64,000 bases of DNA from Opitutus sp. (GTDB lineage Bacteria > Verrucomicrobiota > Verrucomicrobiae > Opitutales > Opitutaceae): NCBI GenBank assembly GCA_009695065.1, contig SIBR01000018.1, positions 5,340 through 69,339 on the forward strand, in the 5' to 3' direction. The position numbers and the translations under genes were made by a program. The notes under the pieces were generated by a model, which worked only from the letters and a program-made list of their open reading frames with translations, searched no databases and had not been told where the DNA came from. Numbering within the stretch: position 1 is the stretch's first letter; each line of letters begins with the position of its first letter. Below, one piece after another: positions 7,626 through 16,817 of the stretch.

Positions 7626-10241
7626 ATGAATTTCGATCTCGCTAAGCGCACCGCGGCGCTGAGCGTCGGCGAATTCGCCGACTTTGCTCTCGGCCCGCGC
7701 GAGGCCACGGGCGGCCCGCAGGGCGTCTGGCGCGCGCAACTCGGCACGCATTGGCATAACGAGCTGCGCGCCCGCGCCACGGCCGAGCATGCCGCCGCCG
7801 TCACCTTCGAGATCCCGATCACCGGCCGGATTTTCCACCGGGGCTGGACGCTCACCCTCACGGGCCGCATCGATCAGGTTCTCCGGGCCGGGTCCGCGGT
7901 CACGCTGCGCGAGATCAAGACCGTCACCCGCGCGCTCCCCGCCGACGAATCCGAACTCCGCTCCCTCTACCCCGAATACTTCATCCAGGTCGCCAGCTAC
8001 GCCGTCCTCACCCGCCTCGCCTCCGCGCCCATTTCTTCCTCCGGCCCTTCCGCTTCCGGGCCGGACGATCCACTCGGTCGACTCTTAGTTGACAACGTGG
8101 ATTGTCCCGAAAAATCAATTGGTCGGGCGGTGCGCCCCGAACTCGTCTTCGTCGAGGTCGACAGCGGGCTCGCGCAGACGATCCCGCTTACGCCCGCGGA
8201 CGACGGACTTTTTCACGCCCGGCTGGAGGAGGTCACCCAATTCCTGAATTTGCGCCTCCGGGCGCGGGAACGACTGCGCGACCTCCGCTTTCGTCCCGCG
8301 TTCGCCACGGCCCGGCCCGGCCAGGAAACTACGCAGGCCGAACTCACCGCGCTGTTCGAGCGCCAGCCCCTGACGCTTTTCGAGGCTCCCACGGGATTCG
8401 GCAAGACCGGCGTGCTGCTCGAATTTGCCCTCGGGCAGCTGCGCTCCGGGCATTTCGATCGCGCGCTGTACCTCACGAGCAAATCCACCGGCCAGCTCCA
8501 GGTGGTGCGCACGCTTGCCGGCATGACCGCAACTCCGCCCGGGCGGGACGACCCGCCCGCGTCTCTCGCCGGCGCGACCACGCCCGTCGCCGCCTGGCAC
8601 GTCCGCAACAAGAGCGAGCACTGCGTCAACCACACCTTTCACTGTGTCCGCGACAATTGCACCTACCTGGCCGACGCGGCCTCCCGCTGGTCCGAAAGCG
8701 GGCTCGCCCGTTTCTACCTCGACGAACACCACGCCCGCGATCTCGAAACCCTGCGCGCTGCCGGCCGCCACGCGCGCATCTGCCCCTACGAAATCACCCG
8801 GGCGGCGCTCGCGTTCAACGACCTCTGGATCGGCGACTACAACTACGTCTTCGCGCCGCGCAACCGCAGCCTCTTCTTCGCGCAGCCCGGCTTCGACCCC
8901 GCCCGCACGCTCCTCCTCCTCGACGAGGCGCACAACCTGCCGTCGCGCGTCGCCGACGCCTACTCGCATGCGTTCACCGCCGCCGAGGCGTTCGCGGTGC
9001 GCGATGAGCTTCACCGCACCCACGCATCCACCGCGCTGGTCACGGCGTGGGACCATTGGAGCCACTGCCTGCATCATCTGCGCACCACGGACAGGCTGCC
9101 CCCCGCCGACGAAGACGACGTCCGCCATCTGTTGCAGGCGATCGCCGACGCCCTCCCCGCCGCTGCGCTCGACTTTGCCGCCCTCGGCGCCGCCACCGCG
9201 GATGCGATCTGGCGGCTGCCCGCGCTCGTCGAGGAACTCGCCACGGCGGAGTTGCCGCGCCTGTGGTGGTGTCCCCGGGACGGCGAACTCGCGCTCACCT
9301 GCCTCGACGCCGCCACCGCGATTGGCGGCACGCTGCGCGAGTTCGGCGGCGTCGTGCTGGCCAGTGCCACGCTGACCCCGGTCGACAGCTTCGCGACCGC
9401 CTGCGGGCTGGACGCGGTGCCCGAGGTTCCTGCGAAATCCGTTTCGCCCGCACCCGATCGCCTCGGGACGCTGACCAAGCGCGACACCAAAAAACTCTAC
9501 CGGCAACTGTCCAGCGCCGCCGACCTCCTCCGCGTCGAAGAAGCGCGTGCCGCCGCTGGCCCCGCGCTGCTGCGCGCCCATACGCCGTGGCGCGATGGCA
9601 GCTACGCCATCGCGTTCGATGCGCGCGTCGACACGACGTTCCAACACCGCTCGCTGCACTACACGACGACCGCCGCCACGATCTCAGCGCTTCACGCCGC
9701 CGCGCGCAGCGTCGTGGCCGTGTTTTTTCCCTCCTACGCCTACGCCGACACCATTGCGCGGGAACTCGCCACGAACGCGCCGGACCTGCGCGTCGCGTTG
9801 CAACCGAAGCTCCGCGAACTCGCGGCGCAAACCGTCTGGGTCGAAGAGTCGCTGCGCACGGCCCACGCGCTCTTCCTCGTCCTGGGTTCGAGTTTCGCCG
9901 AAAGCATCGACGCCCTCGGCGGCCGCGTCACCCATGCCATGGTCGTCGGACCCGCGCTTCCCGAGGTCAACGCGGTGCAGCGTGCCCGAATGGCCGAAGT
10001 AACGCGCGCCGGCCTCACGCGGGAGGCGGCTTTCCGCCGCGTCTACCAGGTCCCCGGCATGATGAAGGTGAATCAGGCGCTCGGCCGCCTGGTGCGCGCC
10101 CCCGGCCAGCAGGCGCGCGTGCTATTGCACTGCCGGCGCTTTCTCGATCCCAGCTATGCGAATCTCCTCGCCCCGGAGTACCGTCAGGGAACCAGCATCA
10201 CCGACGACCCTGGACTCGCCGAATGGCTGGCTCCGATTTGA
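7626..10241 (+). CDS. PD-(D/E)XK nuclease fused to DinG/XPD-type Fe-S superfamily 2 helicase
   Basis: This is an ~870-residue fusion. Counting from the upstream in-frame ATG at 7614, the N-terminal ~135 residues carry a RecB/Cas4-like nuclease core: GRID (D87), EIK (E100, K102) and QVASY (Q125). The helicase follows: Walker A APTGFGKT at ~258, cysteines C337, C344, C349 and C390 (a likely 4Fe-4S cluster inserted after motif I), DEAH at ~437, and motif VI NQALGRLVR near 830. It should unwind DNA 5'-3' and cut it, plausibly in repair. The second Met (7626) is preferred because the leader MACR looks non-coding; the first is possible. Confidence 0.88.
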   Translation: MNFDLAKRTAALSVGEFADFALGPREATGGPQGVWRAQLGTHWHNELRARATAEHAAAVTFEIPITGRIFHRGWTLTLTGRIDQVLRAGSAVTLREIKTVTRALPADESELRSLYPEYFIQVASYAVLTRLASAPISSSGPSASGPDDPLGRLLVDNVDCPEKSIGRAVRPELVFVEVDSGLAQTIPLTPADDGLFHARLEEVTQFLNLRLRARERLRDLRFRPAFATARPGQETTQAELTALFERQPLTLFEAPTGFGKTGVLLEFALGQLRSGHFDRALYLTSKSTGQLQVVRTLAGMTATPPGRDDPPASLAGATTPVAAWHVRNKSEHCVNHTFHCVRDNCTYLADAASRWSESGLARFYLDEHHARDLETLRAAGRHARICPYEITRAALAFNDLWIGDYNYVFAPRNRSLFFAQPGFDPARTLLLLDEAHNLPSRVADAYSHAFTAAEAFAVRDELHRTHASTALVTAWDHWSHCLHHLRTTDRLPPADEDDVRHLLQAIADALPAAALDFAALGAATADAIWRLPALVEELATAELPRLWWCPRDGELALTCLDAATAIGGTLREFGGVVLASATLTPVDSFATACGLDAVPEVPAKSVSPAPDRLGTLTKRDTKKLYRQLSSAADLLRVEEARAAAGPALLRAHTPWRDGSYAIAFDARVDTTFQHRSLHYTTTAATISALHAAARSVVAVFFPSYAYADTIARELATNAPDLRVALQPKLRELAAQTVWVEESLRTAHALFLVLGSSFAESIDALGGRVTHAMVVGPALPEVNAVQRARMAEVTRAGLTREAAFRRVYQVPGMMKVNQALGRLVRAPGQQARVLLHCRRFLDPSYANLLAPEYRQGTSITDDPGLAEWLAPI

Positions 10242-10293
10242 CGCCGCAATCCTGCGGGCGCCCCGCCGGGCGGATCGCCTTATCCGCAAGCGG

Positions 10294-10719
10294 TCACTTC
10301 ACGCCAGCGGGATGGAGCACTCGACCGCCGGTGGCCTGGCTCAGTACTGCCTCGAGCGAGGGCACAAATTCGTAGGGTTCGTTGTTCGGCCAGGCCCAAG
10401 TCTTGCCGGCGACGAAGACCCGCAGCTTCGTCGGCGGCACGGCGACCGGAACTGCCGCCTCGATTTCGCTGATCGCCTGTATCGCCGGGACGGGTTCACG
10501 CCGGAGTTGGGCGAGCACCCACACTTCGGCACCGACTTCAACCACCCGTTCGACGCGCAACCGCCAGCCGCCATCCGGCACCGTCACGCGGATCATTTTC
10601 GTCGCGGCCGGAACACTGGCGCTGGGTGCCAGCGGCGTCCCCACCTCGCTGCACGAAGTGAGCAGCAGCCCCGCAACCATCACCACGCCGAGCCCCGCGG
10701 AATTCCGCACCGGTTTCAT
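10294..10719 (-). CDS. Small putative lipoprotein
   Basis: 141 residues, convergent with the helicase gene. The N-terminus has a signal peptide and lipobox ending LLLTSC (cysteine near residue 23), so the mature protein should be lipid-anchored. The remainder is a short beta-rich domain with VPDGGWRLRVERV and RVFVAGKTWAW that I do not recognise. The function is unknown. The signal peptide and its frame give some confidence that it is real, but a longer plus-strand open frame crosses the same interval and is judged spurious. Confidence 0.68.
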   Translation of the reverse strand: MKPVRNSAGLGVVMVAGLLLTSCSEVGTPLAPSASVPAATKMIRVTVPDGGWRLRVERVVEVGAEVWVLAQLRREPVPAIQAISEIEAAVPVAVPPTKLRVFVAGKTWAWPNNEPYEFVPSLEAVLSQATGGRVLHPAGVK

Positions 10720-10872
10720 CGTGACGCAGGTTGGCCGGCCAGATGCCGCAGGGCGATCAGGATCGCCGTGCTACAGGGCCTGGAACCATTTGATCGCACC
10801 GGGGCGATGGTTCTTTCCGCCGGACAACTTGTCTTCCCCTTTTTCGTCCCTACCGTCTCGCCTCTCTATTCA

Positions 10873-13800
10873 ATGCGTTTGTTCGTCACCGCCTGGCTCT
10901 TCTTTGCCGCCGCCTTCGCCCATGCCGCGATCAACGCCGCGGGCGAACCGGCACCGTTCACCGCCCGGGAACTCGCCCTCGGCCGCCGGGAGCATGTGAT
11001 CATCGCCCGCCCGCCCGCGGCCCGCCGGGCGCGGGCCGACGCCGAGGAGGCGCGCGATGGCATCCGGGTGCGCGAAAAATTCCGCCACTTGGGCGATCTG
11101 CGGATCATCGAACTGGACGACAGCGATGACGTGTCCGCCGCGATCGCGCGGCTTCAGGCGACGGGGCGCTACGAGTTTGTCGAACCGGATTACCTCCGTC
11201 ACATCGCGGTCGAGCCGACCGACCCGGCGTTTCTCGATGGCTCGCTCTGGGGATTGAAAAACAACGGCGCCTCCAACGGCATCGTTGGCGCCGACATCAA
11301 GGCGACGGCCGCTTGGGATATCATTCGCGAGGCGCCCAACGTCATCGTCGCGGTGGTCGATACCGGCGTGAACCTCAACCACGCGGACATCGCGGCCAAT
11401 CTCTGGACCAACCCCGCGCCCACCTTTGGCGACCTGCACGGCGCGCGTTACACCAACGGCATCACGACCAACATTCCGAGCGACGACAACGGCCACGGCA
11501 CGCACGTCGCCGGGACAATCGGGGCGATCGGGAACAATGCGCTTGGCGTGACGGGCGTCGCCTGGCGCGTGCAGATCATGGCGGTGAAGGTGTTCCCCGC
11601 GAGCGGCACCGGCTCGGTGTCGGATATCGTTAAAGGCATCAACTACGCGGTCGAGCACGGGGCGCATATCATCAACGCCAGCTACGGCGAATCGGGCAGC
11701 ATTGGTTTTTCGGCCGCTGAACTGAGTGCCGTCACCGCGGCCCGCGATGCCGGCATCCTCTTTGTCGCCGCCGCAGGCAACTCCGCCGCCAACATGGACA
11801 CGACGCGTTTCTACCCGGGCAGCCACGCGCTCGACAATATCGTGACGGTGGGCGCCTCCACCCGGCGCGACGAACTCGCGCTCTTTTCCAATTTCGGGGG
11901 CATCGTGGACCTTTTCGCACCGGGCTCGGAGATCGTTTCACTCAACTACGCCAACAACACCGGCACCCTCAGCGGCACATCGATGGCTGCGCCACACGTG
12001 GCGGGTGCGCTGGCCCTGCTCAAGGCGCGTTTTCCCACCGACAACTACCGCCAGCTCATCAATCGCCTGCTGCGCGGCGTCGAGGCCAGTACGAACCCTA
12101 ACCCGCAGATCACGTTCGTCGGCAAATCACAAACCGGCGGGCGGCTGAATCTCCTCCGGGCGCTCCAAACCGCGGACGAGCCCAATGGCAACCGACCGTT
12201 CAACGATGATTTCTCCCGGCGTCCCCGCCTCAGTGGCGACAACCTCGCGCTGCGCGCCAGTAATGCCGGGGCCATCGCCGAAACCGGTGAACCCGCCCAC
12301 GCCGGGGCCGTGGCCACGTCTTCACTCTGGTGGGAGTGGACGGCGCCGACTAGCGGCACCGTCAGTATCGATACCATCGGCAGCACCTACGACACCGTGC
12401 TCGCTATCTACACCGGGTCCGCCGTCGGCGCGCTCACGCCCGTCGCCGCCAACGACAACACCACCGGCGACAACAACGTCGGCACGATAAGCAGCCGGCT
12501 GACGTTTAGCGCCCAGGCGGGCACGACCTACCAGTTCGCCGTCGACGGGAAATTTGCCCAGACCGGCCTCACCCTGCTCAACCTCGGCACGACGCCCGCC
12601 AACGATGCGTTCGCCTCGCCCGTCACGATCACGGGGGTCAGCACCCACCTCACCGCCACCAACGCCAATTGCAGTCGCGAATCCGGCGAACCGCACATCT
12701 TGGGCTGGGTCGGCGGGCGCTCGCTCTGGTATCGCTGGGTCGCCCCGCGCACCGGCCGGTTTCAAGTTTCCGCCGTCAGCGCGGACTTCGATCCGCTCCT
12801 CGGCGTTTTCACCGGTGCGACCCTCGCAACGCTCAAATACGAGGCGGAAAATGCCGGCACGACGGAGACTGGCGCGCTCTGCACGTTCAACGCCCTCGCG
12901 GGCGGCACCTACTATTTTTACGTCGATGCCCGGGCCGCTGCGACCATCGGCCAGTTCACCCTCAGCCTCACCGACTCGCTCTGGCAGGGCGGGTCCAACG
13001 GCGCGATTACCAGTTCACCCGCCGTCGCCGGCGACGGCACTCTCTATATCGGGAGCAGCGACCGCTCGCTTTACGCCTTCGGATCGGACGGCACCCGCAA
13101 GTGGACCTACGCCACCAACGGCCTGATCGACACGTGCTCCCCCGCGATCGCGGACGACGGCACGGTCTACGTTGGCTCCAACGACGGACGCGTCTACGCC
13201 TTCACCCCGGCCGGAGCGTTGAAATGGACGCACAACTTCGGGGCGAATTCGCCCATGTCCAACAGCCCGGCGCTCGCGCCGGATGGCACGGTTTACATCA
13301 AGGCCGACGACGGCTACCTCTATGCGCTCAACCCGGCCGACGGCACCACCCGATGGCGTTACAATGTCGGCTCGACGGTTTCCTATGGCAGTCCGGCCAT
13401 CGCGCCCGACGGCACCATTTACCAAGGCTCCGAGAACAAGAAACTCTATGCCATCAATCCCAACGGCACGCTCAAGTGGACCTTCGCGGCCGACAACGAC
13501 ATCTACACCGTCCCCGCCATCGACGCCGCGGGAAACATCTATTTTACCGTGTTGAACACCGGGAAACTCTTCTGCGTCTCACCGGCCGGCACGCTGCGGT
13601 GGAGCTACTCCGGCGCGGCGCTGGGTTCGAGTTCCTCGCCCGCGCTCAGCCCCGATGGCCGGGTGGTGTATTTCGGCGGCTACGATAGCAAGTTGCACGC
13701 CGTCGACACCACCACGGGCGCGGCCCGTTGGGTTTACCCGCTCGGCGGGGAAGTCCGCGCCAGCTCGCCGGCGGTCGATGCCAACGGCGTGATCTACATC

Positions 13801-15063
13801 GGCTGCTACGATTTCAACCTCTACGCCATCAATCCGAATGGCACGCTCAAGCGCACCTACGACACCGGAAACTGGATTCGTTCGAGCCCCGTGATTTTCG
13901 GGAGCACGCTCTACGTCGGTAGTAACGACCACAAACTCTACGCCTTCGACATCGGCGCCGCCGCGGGCTCGGGTCCGTGGCCGCAGTATCGGCAAAACGC
14001 CCGCCGGCTGGGCCGCGTCCTCACTGCCGCCAGCATCACCGCCCAACCCGCGAGCCGGTCCGCAACCCCGGGAGCCGGCATCTCCTTCACCGCCGCCGCC
14101 AGCGGCACGCCGACGCCCACCTACCAGTGGCAGCGCAACGGCCGCGACCTCGCGGGCGCGACCAGTGCCACCTTCACGCTGGCCAATGTCCAACCCGCCC
14201 ATACCGGAATCTACACCGCCGTCGTGGCGAGCGGCGGCAACGTGGCCACCACGCCCGCGGTGCTGGGCCTCGCCACGACGAGCAAGGTGATCGGCACCGG
14301 CATCGAGCTGGCCGCCAACATCGGGCATCCCAACCGCAACATCTACGACCAGGTCCTGCTTCAGGGCGACGCGGCGACCATCACCGCCGACAACGGTGAA
14401 ATCACGCGTCTTTCGTACGTCGATCTCACCGGCGACATCGTGCAGGTCGAGTTCAGCGGCGCCGGATCGCTTTCCGTCGTATTGGAAGGCTCGTCGGGGC
14501 CCGCCGTCGCGATCAAATACAACCAACCCGACGTAACCTACATGACCGGCCACGCGGGCATCGTGGTCAGCGGCGCCAACGAAACGACCCACGTTTCGAT
14601 CTTCAGCGTCGGTCGCATCACCGCGGTCAACGGCCAGCTCTTCCGCAGCGACGTCACCTACGATGGCGTGGCCGACCTCGCCTACGTCGCGATTCTCAGC
14701 ACTAACGGAAAATTTGGCAGCCTGCGCACCGGCAACGCGAATTACTGGAACACGCGCGGCATCACCGGCATCGTGGCGCCCGGCGTGCAGTTCACCGGCC
14801 CGGTCTACGTCGGAGATATCAACGCGAAGGAAACGGCCACCCCGATGCTACTGCTCGGCTCCGCCGGCGATGTACGCGTCACCGGCGGCGATCTCAAACA
14901 GGACAACAGCCGCGCGCTGCAGGTCAGCGGCATCGCCCAGCTGCAATTCGTCGACGGCAGCACCTCGCACGGCGTGCGCCAGCCCGCCCAAACCAACCGA
15001 GCCCGCCTGGAAAGCAGCGGCACCGACCTCACAGCCACGATCGTCGTGAATCCGCGGCGGTAG
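10873..15063 (+). CDS. Secreted subtilisin-family serine protease with PQQ-type propeller and Ig-like domains
   Basis: The 1396-residue exported S8 peptidase has a signal peptide (1-18) and a prodomain-like region to ~115. The catalytic domain has D163 (VVDTG), H208 (NGHGTHVAG) and S370 (GTSMAAPHVAG). Two PPC-like beta domains follow (~440-700). Next are eight PQQ/WD-like repeats (~704-1030, each with DGTxYxGS...LYA...W), an Ig-like domain (~1055-1135, YQWQRNG) and a ~260-residue C-terminal beta-rich region that I do not recognise. The start is the ATG directly before the signal peptide; the frame stays open upstream to 10156 but is not coding there. Confidence 0.94.
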   Translation: MRLFVTAWLFFAAAFAHAAINAAGEPAPFTARELALGRREHVIIARPPAARRARADAEEARDGIRVREKFRHLGDLRIIELDDSDDVSAAIARLQATGRYEFVEPDYLRHIAVEPTDPAFLDGSLWGLKNNGASNGIVGADIKATAAWDIIREAPNVIVAVVDTGVNLNHADIAANLWTNPAPTFGDLHGARYTNGITTNIPSDDNGHGTHVAGTIGAIGNNALGVTGVAWRVQIMAVKVFPASGTGSVSDIVKGINYAVEHGAHIINASYGESGSIGFSAAELSAVTAARDAGILFVAAAGNSAANMDTTRFYPGSHALDNIVTVGASTRRDELALFSNFGGIVDLFAPGSEIVSLNYANNTGTLSGTSMAAPHVAGALALLKARFPTDNYRQLINRLLRGVEASTNPNPQITFVGKSQTGGRLNLLRALQTADEPNGNRPFNDDFSRRPRLSGDNLALRASNAGAIAETGEPAHAGAVATSSLWWEWTAPTSGTVSIDTIGSTYDTVLAIYTGSAVGALTPVAANDNTTGDNNVGTISSRLTFSAQAGTTYQFAVDGKFAQTGLTLLNLGTTPANDAFASPVTITGVSTHLTATNANCSRESGEPHILGWVGGRSLWYRWVAPRTGRFQVSAVSADFDPLLGVFTGATLATLKYEAENAGTTETGALCTFNALAGGTYYFYVDARAAATIGQFTLSLTDSLWQGGSNGAITSSPAVAGDGTLYIGSSDRSLYAFGSDGTRKWTYATNGLIDTCSPAIADDGTVYVGSNDGRVYAFTPAGALKWTHNFGANSPMSNSPALAPDGTVYIKADDGYLYALNPADGTTRWRYNVGSTVSYGSPAIAPDGTIYQGSENKKLYAINPNGTLKWTFAADNDIYTVPAIDAAGNIYFTVLNTGKLFCVSPAGTLRWSYSGAALGSSSSPALSPDGRVVYFGGYDSKLHAVDTTTGAARWVYPLGGEVRASSPAVDANGVIYIGCYDFNLYAINPNGTLKRTYDTGNWIRSSPVIFGSTLYVGSNDHKLYAFDIGAAAGSGPWPQYRQNARRLGRVLTAASITAQPASRSATPGAGISFTAAASGTPTPTYQWQRNGRDLAGATSATFTLANVQPAHTGIYTAVVASGGNVATTPAVLGLATTSKVIGTGIELAANIGHPNRNIYDQVLLQGDAATITADNGEITRLSYVDLTGDIVQVEFSGAGSLSVVLEGSSGPAVAIKYNQPDVTYMTGHAGIVVSGANETTHVSIFSVGRITAVNGQLFRSDVTYDGVADLAYVAILSTNGKFGSLRTGNANYWNTRGITGIVAPGVQFTGPVYVGDINAKETATPMLLLGSAGDVRVTGGDLKQDNSRALQVSGIAQLQFVDGSTSHGVRQPAQTNRARLESSGTDLTATIVVNPRR

Positions 15064-15069
15064 TTCACT

Positions 15070-15108
15070 TTCGTCGCTGCGGGCCCGCGCGGCCGTGGCG
15101 GCGACGAA
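15070..15108. terminator. Inverted repeat between convergent genes
   Basis: The outer arms TTCGTCGC and GCGACGAA flank a very GC-rich interior that can pair further. It lies just after the protease stop and before the stop of the convergent gene, so it may terminate both. There is no clear T tract, so the terminator role is tentative. Confidence 0.45.
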
Positions 15109-15136
15109 CGGGGGAGGACGACCCCGGCCCCGGGAA

Positions 15137-15946
15137 CTATTTCCCGCCGCGCTTTACTCCCGAAAGCTGGCCGGCGTACTTCTCCACCGCGCCGTCGGGC
15201 AGCACCACCCGCCACCCGTCGCCCGACTGCCGCATCAGAAAGGTTTCGTCCTTCGTCTTGCCGTCCGCATTCGCGAACCGCAGCCGCAGGCCCACGTCGC
15301 CCGACGCGACTTGTTTCTGCCCGATCACCTGCATCCCCGACACGCCCTCGGCATCGCGCGCGATCATCAGCGCCAGCACCTTCTCCGGCGACCCGTATTG
15401 CTGGCGCGTGCTCTCCGACAGCCCGGCGAACCATGCGTCGGCCTTGGCCCGCGCCGAATCGGTAAACGTCAGCGCGCTCGCCAGCGTCTCGACATCGCCG
15501 CCCACCGCCGCCCACAAGACCGTCTCCGTGCTGGCCTCGGGCGTGGCCTTGCCGGCATTCTTCCATTCGCTGACCGGCACCAGCTTCGTCGCCACCGAGT
15601 TCGACGTTTTCGCCAGCGCCTGTGCCGCCTGGGCGTTCTGGGCGAATTGCGTCAACGCCACCGTGCTTTTGCGGAGCGCGACGATTTCCTCGCGCAACCG
15701 CCCAATGTCTTCGCGTTCGCCCGCCGTCACGGCGCGATCCGCGCCGGCCGAATCCGTCGCGCCGCCCGCCTGGGGTGCAACCGGCGCCGCCGCGGCCGCC
15801 CGGGCCGCCGTCATCGCCCCCTGCATCTCCGTGCGCAGGAGTCCGATTTCCCGCCGGAGCACGGCTGTTTGGCGATGCTGCGCATAAAACGCCGCCGCTC
15901 CCAAGGCCAGCACCACCACGCCGATCCCGATCGTGCCTTTGCTCAT
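15137..15946 (-). CDS. Single-pass membrane coiled-coil protein of unknown function
   Basis: About 269 residues from the ATG at 15944-15946. One N-terminal TM helix (~residues 4-22, TIGIGVVVLALGAAAFY) leads into a coiled coil (LRREIGLLRTEMQ ... REDIGRLREEIVALRK, ~28-95). An extracytoplasmic domain with two conserved-looking segments follows (WAAVGGDVETLASALTF and DGWRVVLPDG). The ETVLWAAVGGDV pattern recalls small secreted domains seen beside regulators in Opitutaceae, but I cannot assign a function. The 12-codon longer N-terminus would place charged residues before the TM and is not preferred. Confidence 0.75.
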   Translation of the reverse strand: MSKGTIGIGVVVLALGAAAFYAQHRQTAVLRREIGLLRTEMQGAMTAARAAAAAPVAPQAGGATDSAGADRAVTAGEREDIGRLREEIVALRKSTVALTQFAQNAQAAQALAKTSNSVATKLVPVSEWKNAGKATPEASTETVLWAAVGGDVETLASALTFTDSARAKADAWFAGLSESTRQQYGSPEKVLALMIARDAEGVSGMQVIGQKQVASGDVGLRLRFANADGKTKDETFLMRQSGDGWRVVLPDGAVEKYAGQLSGVKRGGK

Positions 15947-16004
15947 GCAGGGATCCTGCGCAGATTTTCCGAACACCGTCACGCCTCACTTGACCTGCTC
16001 GAAC

Positions 16005-16113
16005 GATCGCGAAAGCGCGAAGGGGCGGAAACGCGAAAGGATGAATCTCTCGCGTCGTGCCTGAACTCGGCGATCGCTTCCCGGTATTTCCGCCCTTCCG
16101 CGCCTCCGCGATC
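16005..16113. repeat. 27-bp inverted repeat upstream of pyrR
   Basis: Arms of 27 bp at 16005-16031 and 16087-16113 are complementary with about five mismatches, separated by 55 bp. They are of the form GATCGCG-n-GCGCG-n-GGGCGGAAA. Short frames through it translate to low-complexity charged sequence and are not convincing genes. It resembles a dispersed hairpin repeat; a role in pyrR leader control is possible but unsupported. Confidence 0.6.
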
Positions 16114-16257
16114 AACCGGATCGGCCGATTCTGCCTTCGTTCCTTTTTCAAAAACAAGGCGAATGAGGATCATAGGGCGCATCGAGTTGGGGTGGAGTTT
16201 CGGTATCCGCTAGAAAAACCTTCCCACCTCTCCTCGCAGCCGTCACAACAAACCGCG

Positions 16258-16800
16258 GTGGCCACATCCAAGACTCTAGGCTCCGGTGAGATTCAGGCCG
16301 CGATTGAGCGGCTGGCCGACGCCATTGCCCAACGCCACCACGGCGAAAAAAAGGTGCTCTTGCTGGGGATTGCCCATGGCGGCATCGAGCTCGCGCGGCG
16401 TCTGGCCGCCCGTTTTTCGTCCCGCGCTGGCGGGCTGCAGGCCGACTGGGGCACCCTCGATATTTCGTTCCACCGCGACGACATCGGCCGCCACCCCATT
16501 CCCAAGGAATTCGCGCCGACGCACATCCCGGCCGACGTCGACGGCGCGACCGTGATCCTGGTCGACGACGTCCTTTTTTCCGGCCGCACCGTCAAGGCTG
16601 CGCTCGACGAATTGTTCGACCACGGCCGGCCCGCGAAAGTCGAACTCGCGATCCTCGTCGACCGCGGCGGCCGCCTGCTGCCCGTCGCCGCCGACTACGT
16701 GGGCGTCTCGCTGGCCGCGGATGAGCGCGAAAAAGTCCGGGTCATCCTCGACGGCACCGTTCCCGGCCGCGATGCCATCTCCGTGCAGCCCGCGAAGTAA
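16258..16800 (+). CDS. pyrR: PyrR bifunctional regulator / uracil phosphoribosyltransferase
   Basis: The 180-residue PRTase-fold protein has the PRPP-binding motif VILVDDVLFSGRT near residue 100, and LDISFHRDD and LAILVDRGGR in the PyrR pattern. PyrR binds pyr mRNA to attenuate transcription in Gram-positives and has weak UPRTase activity; in other phyla the regulatory role is often unproven. The GTG at 16258 gives the canonical length. The frame is open back to 16057, but that stretch lies in the inverted repeat. It is the first gene of a pyrR-pyrB-pyrC run. Confidence 0.9.
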   Translation: MATSKTLGSGEIQAAIERLADAIAQRHHGEKKVLLLGIAHGGIELARRLAARFSSRAGGLQADWGTLDISFHRDDIGRHPIPKEFAPTHIPADVDGATVILVDDVLFSGRTVKAALDELFDHGRPAKVELAILVDRGGRLLPVAADYVGVSLAADEREKVRVILDGTVPGRDAISVQPAK

Positions 16801-16817
16801 TCCCCTTTCCCTTACCG

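Noticed and set aside
8115..9659. Long minus-strand frame inside the helicase gene
   Set aside because: It overlaps the Walker A, Fe-S and DEAH regions of a real gene and has no recognisable domain.
12985..13975. Tandem DNA repeat or CRISPR-like array inside the subtilisin gene
   Set aside because: The repetition is at protein level (eight PQQ-like blades with varying codons), without spacers or conserved DNA repeats.
15979..16182. 67-codon minus-strand gene upstream of pyrR
   Set aside because: It is read entirely through the 27-bp inverted repeat and gives charged low-complexity sequence; treated as repeat DNA.
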